Shown: in pieces, positions 24,412-32,572 of the stretch
How the letters are laid out: each line of letters begins with the position of its first letter
How positions within the stretch are numbered: position 1 is the first letter of the stretch
Source: Collinsella sp.
Lineage (GTDB): Bacteria; Actinomycetota; Coriobacteriia; Coriobacteriales; Coriobacteriaceae
DNA: 64,000 nucleotides
Reading direction: 5' to 3'
NCBI GenBank assembly: GCA_018368345.1
Contig: JAGZEK010000004.1
Span: 62,001 to 126,000, forward strand
The notes under the pieces: model-generated
What the model saw: only the letters and a program-made list of their open reading frames with translations
Told to the model about the DNA's origin: nothing
The model's database searches: none
Made by a program: the position numbers and the translations under genes

Positions 24412-25188
24412 TTGACGCAGCAGTTTACGATTTCCGCATCCCGACCGGATGGGACGCCCATCCCCGTCGTCGTTACCAAAAAGTGCGTCAAGAACTTCAA
24501 CCTACGCGTCACTTCGAGCGGTGAGGTCCACGCCAGCGCACCGCTCGGCGCCACCCGCGAGCGTATCGAAGCGTTTGTGAAGCGCAACAGCGCCTGGATT
24601 ACCAGCCGACTTGCCCAGCGCGAGCAGCGTCAGGCGACGGCACGAGAGCCGCTCAGCCCCTCGTCCATCATTGCACTTTGGGGCAAGCCCATCACGGTAC
24701 AGGATGCACTCGATCACAACTTTGCATCACCCGCACCGCGACCCAAACAGGCCACCTTCGCAAGTTTTATGGGTACCGATGAATCGGACGAAGGCCCACA
24801 GGCCAAGCGGCACGCAATCCTCGACGGCCTAACGTCCGATGAGCTCCAAGCCCACATCGACCAGCTCTATGCGTCCGAGGTCACATCGGCGCTGCGCGAC
24901 ATCGTGCACGCGTACGAAGTCGCAATGGGCGTCACCGTGGCCCGCATCTCCGTGCGCAGCATGAAAACGCGCTGGGGATCATGCACGCCCAAATCCGGCG
25001 CCATTCGCATCGCGCGCGAGCTCGCCGCCTACCCCGTCGAATGCCTCGACATGGTTGTCGCCCACGAGTTCGTCCACTTGCTCGAGCCAAGCCACAATCA
25101 GCGTTTTCACGCCCTGCTCGACACGTACTGTCCCAACAATAGAGCTCTGTCGCAGCGGCTCAAGCAGCCACCCATAGAGACGTATTAG
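24412..25188 (+). CDS. YgjP-like zinc metallopeptidase domain protein
   Basis: 258 residues of the YgjP/DUF45 family. The zinc-site helix is MVVAHEFVHLLEPSHNQRFHALL (His-Glu-x-x-His) near residue 219, preceded by RSMKTRWGSCTPKSGAIRIARELAAYP, a family signature; the N-terminal half has the partner beta domain (VVVTKKCVKNFNLRVTSSGEVHASAP). Physiological substrate unknown. A TTG start at 24412 is chosen because AAAGGA lies six bases upstream and the stem-loop before it would otherwise be coding. Confidence 0.86.
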   Translation: MTQQFTISASRPDGTPIPVVVTKKCVKNFNLRVTSSGEVHASAPLGATRERIEAFVKRNSAWITSRLAQREQRQATAREPLSPSSIIALWGKPITVQDALDHNFASPAPRPKQATFASFMGTDESDEGPQAKRHAILDGLTSDELQAHIDQLYASEVTSALRDIVHAYEVAMGVTVARISVRSMKTRWGSCTPKSGAIRIARELAAYPVECLDMVVAHEFVHLLEPSHNQRFHALLDTYCPNNRALSQRLKQPPIETY

Positions 25189-25194
25189 AACCGG

Positions 25195-25680
25195 TTACCG
25201 CACGCGCTCGATCTCGACACCGCAGCTTGCCAGGGGCAGGCCAACAGGAGCCCACGGCTTATCGAGCTTTATGCGCACACCAAGCAGCAGGGGGTAACGA
25301 CGCAGCAGCATCTGGGCCACACCCTCGGCTGCCGCCTCGATGAGTTTAAACGTATGCTCGCGCAGATAGCCATCAACATCGTGGCACACCGAGCCGTAGT
25401 CAATCGAGGCATCCAGGTTATCGTGCTCCCCCGCCGCGCGCAGGTCGGCATAGAGCACCAGAGAAACGATGAACTTCTGACCCAGCGCGTTCTCCTCGGG
25501 ATACACGCCATGGTTGGCAAAAACCTCAAGGCCGTCAATGACAATACGATCGGCATGGCGCAAATCGTCATAGCTCACATGGGGCACCGCCGTTGCGGTG
25601 GATATTTCGCCCCTTCCACGGCGGGCAAGCTCGGCGCCTTCAGTCTTGGTTGCATTCTCGGGCAGTTTCTTGTTACTCAT
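25195..25680 (-). CDS. folB: Dihydroneopterin aldolase
   Basis: 161 residues; the aldolase domain starts near residue 43. It converts dihydroneopterin to 6-hydroxymethyl-dihydropterin in folate synthesis. Signatures are IVIDGLEVFANHGVYPEENALGQKF (catalytic Tyr/Glu region) and SIDYGSVCHDVDGYLREHTFKLIEAAAEGVA, ending VRIKLDKPWAPVGLPLASCGVEIER with the active-site lysine. The N-terminal 42 residues are extra and basic. ATG at 25680 follows AAGGAG. Third gene of folE-HD-folB. Confidence 0.93.
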   Translation of the reverse strand: MSNKKLPENATKTEGAELARRGRGEISTATAVPHVSYDDLRHADRIVIDGLEVFANHGVYPEENALGQKFIVSLVLYADLRAAGEHDNLDASIDYGSVCHDVDGYLREHTFKLIEAAAEGVAQMLLRRYPLLLGVRIKLDKPWAPVGLPLASCGVEIERVR

Positions 25681-25723
25681 CGCGATCGTCTCCTTCGTTT
25701 AGAACCCCGACCGCGCAAACTAA

Positions 25724-26305
25724 CTACACGCGAATCGACAGGTTCTTTTTATCATCGCTCCAGTTGCAAGCATTGCGCGCGGGGCATGCAAAGCAGGCGC
25801 GCGACGCTTTGTCGGCCGCATAGAGCAGACGCTCAAGCGGTTGGCTGTTCACGCGCAGCTTTCGATGGCCCAGAATGGCCGTCTTAATGGCTGCGGCATC
25901 GGCCGGCTCAAACGCCACGTCATCGGGCATGCCGCCGAGAATCGCATCAGCGACGCGTTCGCTTGCAACATCATGGGATATACCCGATTCATACTGTTCA
26001 TCTTTGCCGATATCGTGAAGAAGTGCCGTGGCGTAGATGACCTCGCGGTCAAATTCGAGCTGCTCCTCGAGATTCTTGATCCACATAATGCGAGCGACAT
26101 CGAGCAGATGGTCAATACCGTGGCGGCAGAAGATGCGCCCCGATTCCAACTGTACGATGTTGCCCAGGTGCCGCCGGAACAGCCCGTTGGCACAAATGTA
26201 ATCAATGCGAGGCATGGCACCAAAGGGGGCCAGGCCCGAAGCCATAAAGCCGCGACGCGACGTCCCCTCATCGGTCTTCGATGTAAAGTCGTTGACGACT
26301 CTCAT
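25724..26305 (-). CDS. HD-domain phosphohydrolase in the folate operon
   Basis: 193 residues. Metal-binding HD motif: FCRHGIDHLLDVARIMW then IYATALLHDIGKDEQYESGISHDVASERVADAIL. The C-terminus has ERLLYAADKASRACFACPARNACNWSDDKKNL, a Cys cluster (C-x2-C-x4-C) that could hold zinc or an Fe-S centre. It starts two bases after the folE stop, and folB follows. HD genes in this slot are common in Gram-positive folate operons; a role in removing phosphates from dihydroneopterin triphosphate is possible but inferred. Confidence 0.88.
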   Translation of the reverse strand: MRVVNDFTSKTDEGTSRRGFMASGLAPFGAMPRIDYICANGLFRRHLGNIVQLESGRIFCRHGIDHLLDVARIMWIKNLEEQLEFDREVIYATALLHDIGKDEQYESGISHDVASERVADAILGGMPDDVAFEPADAAAIKTAILGHRKLRVNSQPLERLLYAADKASRACFACPARNACNWSDDKKNLSIRV

Positions 26306-26307
26306 GG

Positions 26308-26865
26308 TTAGCGGCCCAGCATCCTAAAGAAACGCTCCTCGAGCGCGGGATCGGTCTCAAAGACGCCGCGGCGAGCAAGCGTCACGGTCTTGGTGCCGGG
26401 CTTTTGCACGCCACGCATCGTCATGCACATATGCTCGGCCTCCATCAACACAATCGCTCCCTGGGGAGCGAGATAATCCATGAGGGCATCGGCAACCTGT
26501 GTGCACAGTTGCTCCTGCAGCTGAAGACGGCGGGCATAAACCTCAACCGTGCGGGCGAGCTTGGAAAGCCCAGCCACCCGACCGTTAGGGATATAACCAA
26601 TGGCGGCCTTGCCATAAAACGGCAGCAGATGATGTTCGCACAGCGAGTAGAACGTAATGTCGCGCTCGATAACCAAATCGTTCGAAGCGACGGCAAAGGT
26701 TTTGGACAGGTGCTCCTCGGCACTCTGGTCCATGCCGCCGGCGATCTCACCATACATACGGGCAACGCGCGCCGGGGTCTCCAGCAGGCCCTCACGAGTT
26801 GGGTCCTCGCCTATGCCCTCAAGCAACAGCTTAATGGCGGCCTCGACTTTTTCCTGATCGACCAT
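26308..26865 (-). CDS. folE: GTP cyclohydrolase I
   Basis: 185-residue zinc enzyme making dihydroneopterin triphosphate from GTP, first step of folate synthesis. The metal and active-site residues are in TFYSLCEHHLLPFYGKAAIGYIPNGRVAGLSKLAR and AEHMCMTMRGVQKPGTKTVT; the N-terminal GEDPTREGLLETPARVARMY is canonical. First gene of the folE-HD-folB operon. The 66-base gap to nrdG on its right probably carries its promoter. Confidence 0.97.
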   Translation of the reverse strand: MVDQEKVEAAIKLLLEGIGEDPTREGLLETPARVARMYGEIAGGMDQSAEEHLSKTFAVASNDLVIERDITFYSLCEHHLLPFYGKAAIGYIPNGRVAGLSKLARTVEVYARRLQLQEQLCTQVADALMDYLAPQGAIVLMEAEHMCMTMRGVQKPGTKTVTLARRGVFETDPALEERFFRMLGR

Positions 26866-26931
26866 CTGGGCCTCACTTTTCCGATTTCACGTTCGCGCTA
26901 TGGTACCACGCCCTCCGGCATCGACCACAAG

Positions 26932-27513
26932 CTACATAGTATGGGTCGAATAGACTGGATCGTCCCGCCAAAGCTGCACAGCGTCGCAAAGCGCAACGCC
27001 CTCACGCACAGCGCGGTCGCGCGTAGCGTTCATATCGATCACACGCTGGTTACTCGAGCCCCTGAAGCGCAACGAGATATCATAAAGATCCTGAACAAAC
27101 GGGCCATCCACCAACATGTCGAGGCAGGCAAGGATACGGTCCGTCACCTCAGTATGGTGACGACCACCCGGCATAAGCTCCTCGAGCACGTCGCCGGTAA
27201 AACACCAAATGGTCTTTCCTGACCCCGCAGGATAAGCGGCACGAACACGCTCGACAAACTCAACGAGCCCCGCCTGGTTCTCGGGCTCCATAGGCTCCCC
27301 ACCCAGAATCGTCAGGCCGTCAATAAAGGGATGATCGAGGCTCTCGATAATCTTGTCCTCGACGGCACGATCAAAGGGCTCGCCCGCAGCAAAGTCCCAC
27401 GCAACAGAGTTAAAGCAATTCTTGCACCCACGACGGCACCCGCTCACAAACAGAGAAGTACGAACGCCTTCCCCATCAGCAATGTCGAAATACTTAATGT
27501 TCGCGTAGTTCAT
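26932..27513 (-). CDS. nrdG: Anaerobic ribonucleotide reductase activating protein
   Basis: 193-residue radical SAM enzyme that installs the glycyl radical on NrdD. The 4Fe-4S motif is SGCRRGCKNCFNS (C-x3-C-x2-C); LTILGGEPMEPENQAGLV binds S-adenosylmethionine. ATG at 27513 has GGGAGAG upstream. It sits on the same strand as nrdD but 426 bases away, a gap filled by two long palindromic repeats, so the two may not be strictly cotranscribed. Flavodoxin (5447-5866) is a plausible electron donor. Confidence 0.94.
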   Translation of the reverse strand: MNYANIKYFDIADGEGVRTSLFVSGCRRGCKNCFNSVAWDFAAGEPFDRAVEDKIIESLDHPFIDGLTILGGEPMEPENQAGLVEFVERVRAAYPAGSGKTIWCFTGDVLEELMPGGRHHTEVTDRILACLDMLVDGPFVQDLYDISLRFRGSSNQRVIDMNATRDRAVREGVALCDAVQLWRDDPVYSTHTM

Positions 27514-27528
27514 AGGTAACTCTCCCGG

Positions 27529-27612
27529 GAGGCCGGGGCATATCATCCCGTCCTCAAACATTCTCGGCCTTCAGCCTGCGAAACTGCGGGCGGGACGATA
27601 TGTCCCGGCCTC
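27529..27612 (-). repeat. Long-hairpin repeat D, overlapping the nrdG leader
   Basis: 22-base arms: GAGGCCGGGGCATATCATCC... at 27529-27550 and its complement at 27591-27612, with two mismatches. Read on the minus strand the interior carries TTCGCAGG (27582-27575) and ATGTTTGAGGACG (27561-27549), the two motifs also found in repeats H and I. Only 15 bases separate it from the nrdG start, so it may influence nrdG translation. Confidence 0.8.
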
Positions 27613-27790
27613 ATGCAAAGGGTAACTCAATGAACGAAGCGAACATCGAGCATAGGGTTCGAGGTCCAATAAAAACTGGGTTGCGGCTCAACCGCTATCG
27701 CAAGTAAATCGCAGCTGCAGCTCGAATTATTTCCGCTAAGAACTTCGAGGAGTGAGCAGACCGCATACTGCATCTCAGCTACATCAACTT

Positions 27791-27928
27791 GGCCGCCCCG
27801 TAGCGAGGCCCCGGACCTTTGCTCGATATGAGTTCCGCACGAACAGGAGGCGCCAGTGGCGCCTCCGTCGTGAGCCAGGACTGTCCGAAATAGCGAGTAA
27901 AGGTCCGGGGCCTCGCTACGGGGCGGCC
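27791..27928 (+). repeat. Long-hairpin repeat E between nrdG and nrdD
   Basis: 35-base arms (GGCCGCCCCGTAGCGAGGCC onwards at 27791-27825; complement at 27894-27928) with one mismatch. Inside is a perfect small hairpin GGAGGCGCC-AGT-GGCGCCTCC (27846-27866), preceded by TTCCGCA and followed by CTGTCCGA, diverged forms of the motifs in D, H and I. It ends 11 bases from the nrdD stop. The stretch 27613-27790 holds no recognisable gene. Confidence 0.85.
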
Positions 27929-27939
27929 TGGGATGACTA

Positions 27940-30162
27940 TTAGAGATGCAGAACGCGGTCGCGGATCTCCTCGGTTCGGCCCTGGTTCCAGAACTGGGTA
28001 CCGATGTAGCCGCACGTGCGACGGGCGACATTCATCTTCTCCTGGTCGCGGTTGCCGCAGCTGGGGCACTCCCACACCAGCTTGCCGTCATCCTCGACAA
28101 TCTTGATCTCGCCATCGTAGCCGCACACCTGGCAGTAGTCGCTCTTGGTGTTGAGCTCGGCGTACATGATGTTGTCGTAGATGTACTGCATCACGCGGAT
28201 GACAGCCTTGAGGTTGTCCTGCATGTTGGGAACCTCGACGTAGGAGATGGCACCGCCCGGCGAAAGCTGCTGGAACATGCCCTCGAACTTGAGCTTGTCG
28301 AATGCGTCGATCTCCTCGGACACGTGGACGTGGTAGCTGTTGGTGATGTAGCCCTTGTCCGTCACGCCCGGGATGATGCCAAAACGACGCTGCAGGCACT
28401 TGGCGAACTTGTAGGTCGTCGACTCAAGCGGGGTACCGTACAGCGAGAAGTCAATATCGCTTTCGGCCTTCCACTCGGCGCACTTGTCGTTCATGCGCTG
28501 CATGACGGCCATGGCAAAGGGCGTGCCCTCCTTCTCGGTGTGGCTGTGGCCCGTCATGTACTTGACGCACTCATACAGGCCGGCATACCCCAGGCTGATG
28601 GTGGAATAGCCGCCCACGAGCAGCTTATCGATCGTCTCGCCCTTCTTCAGACGCGCCAGGGCGCCGTACTGCCAAAGAATCGGCGCGGCATCCGAAAGCG
28701 TGCCCATCAGGCGCTCATGACGGCACAGCAGGGCACGATGGCACAGCTCAAGGCGCTCATCGAAGATCTTCCAGAACTTGTCCATGTCCTGATGCGAGCT
28801 CAGCGCGACATCGGGCAGGTTGATGGTCACAACACCCTGGTTAAAGCGACCATAGTACTTAGGCTTGGTCGGGTCATAGTTCAGCGCGTTGGCGACATTG
28901 TTAAAGCCGTTGCCCGAACGGTCGGGCGTCAGGAAACTACGGCAACCCATGCAGGTGTAGCAATCGCCGTTGCCGGCGGTCTCGCCCTTAGACAGCTTGA
29001 GCTCGCGCATCTTCTTCTCGGAGATGTAGTCGGGCACCATGCGCTTGGCGGTGCACTTGGCAGCCAGCTGGGTCAGGTAGAAGTACGGGGAATTCTCGTG
29101 AACGTTATCGTCCTCGAGTACATAGATAAGCTTGGGGAATGCCGGGGTAATCCACACACCGGCTTCGTTCTTAACGCCCTCATAGCGCTGACGAAGCGTC
29201 TCCTCCACAATCATGGCAAGGTCGTGCTTCTCCTGCGCTGAGCGAGCCTCGTTGAGATACATAAAGACCGTCACAAACGGCGCCTGGCCGTTTGTGGTCA
29301 TAAGGGTCACGACCTGATACTGAATCGTCTGGACGCCGCGACGGATCTCGTCACGCAGACGGTCCTCAACGACCTCACGGACCTTTTCGGCAGATGCCGA
29401 AACACCGAGCTCCTCGAGCTCGCGGGCAACCTCGCCGCGAATCTTTTGACGGCTCACCTCAACAAAGGGGGCGAGATGGGTCAGCGAAATAGACTGGCCG
29501 CCGTACTGGGAGGAAGCAACCTGGGCGATAATCTGCGTCGCGATGTTGCAGGCAGTCGAGAAGCTGTGCGGCTTCTCGATCAGCGTGCCCGAGATAACGG
29601 TGCCGTTCTGGAGCATGTCCTCCAGGTTCACCAGGTCGCAGTTATGCATGTGCTGGGCAAAGTAGTCGGAATCGTGGAAGTGGATCAGGCCCTCATTGTG
29701 GGCATCCACGATCTCCTGGGGCAGCAGCACACGCTGAGTCAGGTCCTTGGAAATCTCGCCGGCCATATAGTCACGCTGGACGGAATTGACGGTCGGGTTC
29801 TTGTTAGAGTTCTCCTGCTTGACCTCTTCGTTATTGCACTCGATCAGCGACAAAATCTTGTCGTCGGTCGTGTTCTTCTGGCGCTTCAGGCTCTGAACAT
29901 AGCGATAGATGATGTAGTGGCGGGCAACCTCGTAGCAGTCGAGACGCATGATCTCGTCCTCGACCAAATCCTGGATCTCCTCGACCGAAACGGTGTGGCC
30001 CGCGTTCTCGCATGCCTCGGCGACGTTTTGTGCCGCGTAAACCACCTGGCGGTCGGTTAGACGAGAGCTCTCCTCGACCTCCAAGTTGGCGGCGCGGATG
30101 GCATTGACGATCTTATCGATGTCAAAGACAACCTCGGTGCCGCTGCGCTTGATGATCTTCAT
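27940..30162 (-). CDS. nrdD: Anaerobic ribonucleoside-triphosphate reductase (class III)
   Basis: 740-residue glycyl radical enzyme making deoxynucleotides without oxygen. An N-terminal ATP cone (MKIIKRSGTEVVFDIDKIVNAI to about residue 95) provides allosteric control; the catalytic barrel follows. The C-terminus has the zinc site CQVCGYDGEI / CPSCGNRD and the glycyl radical loop RRTCGYIGTQFWNQGR. ATG at 30162 is preceded by AGAGG. No aerobic reductase is seen in the window. The promoter about 230 bases upstream carries an NrdR box. Confidence 0.97.
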   Translation of the reverse strand: MKIIKRSGTEVVFDIDKIVNAIRAANLEVEESSRLTDRQVVYAAQNVAEACENAGHTVSVEEIQDLVEDEIMRLDCYEVARHYIIYRYVQSLKRQKNTTDDKILSLIECNNEEVKQENSNKNPTVNSVQRDYMAGEISKDLTQRVLLPQEIVDAHNEGLIHFHDSDYFAQHMHNCDLVNLEDMLQNGTVISGTLIEKPHSFSTACNIATQIIAQVASSQYGGQSISLTHLAPFVEVSRQKIRGEVARELEELGVSASAEKVREVVEDRLRDEIRRGVQTIQYQVVTLMTTNGQAPFVTVFMYLNEARSAQEKHDLAMIVEETLRQRYEGVKNEAGVWITPAFPKLIYVLEDDNVHENSPYFYLTQLAAKCTAKRMVPDYISEKKMRELKLSKGETAGNGDCYTCMGCRSFLTPDRSGNGFNNVANALNYDPTKPKYYGRFNQGVVTINLPDVALSSHQDMDKFWKIFDERLELCHRALLCRHERLMGTLSDAAPILWQYGALARLKKGETIDKLLVGGYSTISLGYAGLYECVKYMTGHSHTEKEGTPFAMAVMQRMNDKCAEWKAESDIDFSLYGTPLESTTYKFAKCLQRRFGIIPGVTDKGYITNSYHVHVSEEIDAFDKLKFEGMFQQLSPGGAISYVEVPNMQDNLKAVIRVMQYIYDNIMYAELNTKSDYCQVCGYDGEIKIVEDDGKLVWECPSCGNRDQEKMNVARRTCGYIGTQFWNQGRTEEIRDRVLHL

Positions 30163-30389
30163 CCTCTTGCCTCTTTCGCATCGTAGCCTCATTGCGCTTC
30201 AGAGCCAAACGATGCCCGGCAGGGCCTGTCCCTGTCTTGCGGCGCCGTCGCGCAATCTGTGTTCTCGATAAACCATAAGCCTCCATGCGGACATTCCCAG
30301 AAGCCGATCAAGCGGCTCAAGGACACGTTCAAAAGAGGCAGTTAAGGTCTTCGTTCTCTGTCCGCCATCTATCATACGACAAAGAGGCA

Positions 30390-30435
30390 TCTATATCCTG
30401 TATTCTTTTTTTAGGTCAAACACAACATATAGTGT
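30390..30435 (-). promoter_or_regulatory. nrdD promoter with NrdR box
   Basis: ACACAACATATAGTGT at 30420-30435 matches the NrdR consensus acaCwAtATaTwGtgt at 15 of 16 positions. It abuts the minus-strand -35 TTGACC (30419-30414); an 18-base spacer leads to -10 TATAGA (30395-30390), which overlaps a much weaker second NrdR-like half site. NrdR represses ribonucleotide reductase genes when dATP is high. The remaining leader (30163-30380) shows no gene. Confidence 0.82.
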
Positions 30436-30636
30436 TTCAGCAGGTCAAAGCAATTAGTCATTTTGCAAACGCATTAAAAATGAAGGGCTCTTGGCAGAGT
30501 GCTAAAACGTTATCAGCTCGACTACCTGCACGGCAGTTTTGAAACCCCCTCAACCGCGCCGCTGACAAATCCTACCAAAACCAAGCCGCTCACGCCAAAA
30601 GAATCCAAAAGATTATGCTTGACCAACATGTTGCGG

Positions 30637-30716
30637 TCGAATGCCGGCGGACGGAGCGACAGGACTGTAAACGCTCGGAAGACTACAGCCCCGGCGCCCC
30701 GTCCGCCGGCATTCGA
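30637..30716 (+). repeat. Long-hairpin repeat F
   Basis: Perfect 18-base arms (TCGAATGCCGGCGGACGG at 30637-30654 and complement at 30699-30716) enclose 44 bases with an inner CTGTA/TACAG pairing. Same architecture as D, E, H and I but without their conserved internal motifs, so it may be another family. It lies 14 bases past the end of the small membrane protein gene and may act as a terminator for it. The gap 30440-30636 holds nothing clear. Confidence 0.8.
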
Positions 30717-30730
30717 TAGGCGAGGATCTA

Positions 30731-31198
30731 TTACCTCTCTTCGCGAACCATCATGCGGCCGAGAGCCGCTGTAAAGGGATCGAGCAGCACGCCGGCGATA
30801 ACCACAAAGGCCCATCCCTTTGTGACGAGGCCGGCCCAACGCGCGAAGAACGTACGGCCTTCAATCGTTCCGAATCCTCCCTGGAAGGCAATCTCGCCAA
30901 AACCGATCACCATAAAAAGGAGCGTGGCACCGATGACCGTACCGGCGATCTTGTGTGATGCACTCCCCTGCTCAAAACCAAAAAAGTCCAGGCACATACC
31001 AACCGTTTTGCCAAACAGCGGGAGTGCGCTCAGAACCTCGGCGATCACCGTGGCCACGATGAGTTGTCCCCAAAAGCCCGTGGGGCCCGTCAGATCCAAG
31101 CCAGGCGCCCCTTCAATGATGGGGAGAAACGCGCAGAGCAATAGCGGGTTAAAGAAGCCGTTGAGAATACCGATAACGCGCCTGACAGGTAACTTCAT
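30731..31198 (-). CDS. Four-helix membrane protein ending the thiolase cluster
   Basis: 155 residues, not recognised. About four hydrophobic segments: residues 8-27 (VIGILNGFFNPLLLCAFLPI), 43-62, 82-106 (HKIAGTVIGATLLFMVIGFG) and 128-147 (AFVVIAGVLLDPFTAALGRM). ATG at 31198 follows GAAAGG. It is the last gene in line after the MFS carrier, behind a hairpin that may reduce its expression. It may help the carrier or form a channel; no function assigned. Confidence 0.7.
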   Translation of the reverse strand: MKLPVRRVIGILNGFFNPLLLCAFLPIIEGAPGLDLTGPTGFWGQLIVATVIAEVLSALPLFGKTVGMCLDFFGFEQGSASHKIAGTVIGATLLFMVIGFGEIAFQGGFGTIEGRTFFARWAGLVTKGWAFVVIAGVLLDPFTAALGRMMVREER

Positions 31199-31232
31199 AG
31201 CCGTAAGCCTTTCAAAGTCATTGATAGAAAGA

Positions 31233-31258
31233 GGGCCGCCGGCATATGTCGGCGGCCC
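31233..31258 (-). terminator. Terminator or attenuator after the MFS gene
   Basis: GGGCCGCCG and CGGCGGCCC form a stem around CATATG; on the minus strand it is followed by TCTTTCTATC. It would partly end transcription before the four-helix membrane protein gene. Confidence 0.7.
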
Positions 31259-31298
31259 CGATAAAACATGATGTACGGCAAAGCAACTACTCGAGCGG

Positions 31299-32498
31299 CT
31301 ACTCCGCCTCGCCGCCGGCCGCCATCTTCTCGGCCTCGGCAAGCTGGGCCGGGGTGAGCTTGCGATACTTAATGGCGCCAAAGACGACACAAGCCGCACA
31401 GACGATCATGCCGGCGATGAACTTCTGGTCAATCGTTGCACCAAGCGGCGACGTCACGGCCTCAAACACAATGGGAGACAATGCCATGCCAAAGTTGATA
31501 CCTGCCATGCCAATGGCGAGGTTAAACGCACGTCCCTCGGGGGCAGAGTTGCCGGCGGCAAAATTGCCCTCCAGCGGCACGTAGGTCTCCTTGCCCAGCG
31601 CAACGACAAAACCCGCAACGCACAGCACCATAAAGGCGGGCGCAACCAGCGTCAGGCCCAGGCCGACGAGCGTCACGCCCCACGCGATCGGCATAGCCAG
31701 GTTCTTAAACTTGGCAAACAGCGGACCGACCAAAAGACCAGCCGCAATACCGGCAACGGTCATAACGGTAGAGGCAAGACCGGCCTCCACGGTACCGCCA
31801 AAGCCGCGACCTACAACAAGCAGCGAAACGTTGGAGCTGAAGAGCTGGAACGTAAGTACGAACACAAAGCTCATGAGCGTGATAATCGCGACCTCTTTAG
31901 GCATATTGGCAAACACGTTGACCTTGCGCTTGGGCTCAAGACGACCCTCAGGAAGGCAAACAGCCTCGATTACGATGAAAATGATCATGATGAAGTACGC
32001 CGCATAGCTGTGGAACCACTCGACAGAACCCAAGATGCCGGAAACCATCGTCCAGATAATGCCGCCCAGTGCAACAAAAGTGGAGTAGATGCCCATGACA
32101 AACGAGCGCTGCTTTCCGCCAAAGTAATCCGCGATAAGAGCGTCCGTTGAATTCTGCACGGCGCCGAGACCAAGGCCCATGACAGCAGAAGCCGCTAAGA
32201 CTTGGCCGAGCGAGTCGTGGAACACCAGCACCGAGGCGCCTGCCAGCATCACGATAATGTGACCGACGAGCGTCGTCTTCTTCTTGGACACGCGAGAGGC
32301 AAGCTGTGAAGAGACGAGCATGGCGGACAACGCCATCATCAACGGGATGATGCCGATGATCATCTGGACGGCAGCGATGTTTTCGTTGGGAAATGCCGCC
32401 GCAACAGAGGCCACGATAGGGACGGGCACGAGCATGCCCATGATGCACATGGCGGCTGCGTAAATGCCCACCAGGTACTTGATCTTGGTTTTATCCAT
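31299..32498 (-). CDS. MFS transporter of the thiolase cluster
   Basis: 399 residues with 12 predicted membrane helices and the loop 2-3 region SQLASRVSKKKTTLVGHII of the major facilitator superfamily; the central loop is LPEGRLEPKRKVNVFANMPKEV. The substrate is unknown. Its position after the acyl kinase gene (74-base gap) suggests it imports the compound degraded, or exports the acid produced, by the cluster. The acidic C-terminal tail ends EKMAAGGEAE. Confidence 0.9.
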   Translation of the reverse strand: MDKTKIKYLVGIYAAAMCIMGMLVPVPIVASVAAAFPNENIAAVQMIIGIIPLMMALSAMLVSSQLASRVSKKKTTLVGHIIVMLAGASVLVFHDSLGQVLAASAVMGLGLGAVQNSTDALIADYFGGKQRSFVMGIYSTFVALGGIIWTMVSGILGSVEWFHSYAAYFIMIIFIVIEAVCLPEGRLEPKRKVNVFANMPKEVAIITLMSFVFVLTFQLFSSNVSLLVVGRGFGGTVEAGLASTVMTVAGIAAGLLVGPLFAKFKNLAMPIAWGVTLVGLGLTLVAPAFMVLCVAGFVVALGKETYVPLEGNFAAGNSAPEGRAFNLAIGMAGINFGMALSPIVFEAVTSPLGATIDQKFIAGMIVCAACVVFGAIKYRKLTPAQLAEAEKMAAGGEAE

Positions 32499-32572
32499 GA
32501 TCCATCCTTACACTTAAAGAAAAGGGTCGGAGCGGCCAGACATCACCAGCGGCCGCCCCAAACACAGCACTA

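Noticed and set aside
27627..28031. 134-codon minus-strand frame through repeat E, ending near 27627
   Set aside because: Its start lies inside nrdD and the frame crosses a long palindrome; no ribosome site or conserved domain. The last 50 codons could be a real small frame or repeat-borne, but I cannot support it.
30522..30629. 35-codon minus-strand frame beside repeat F (MLVKHNLLDSFGVSGLVLVG...)
   Set aside because: No ribosome binding site; the upstream sequence is the hairpin arm. Hydrophobic, but not enough to call a gene.
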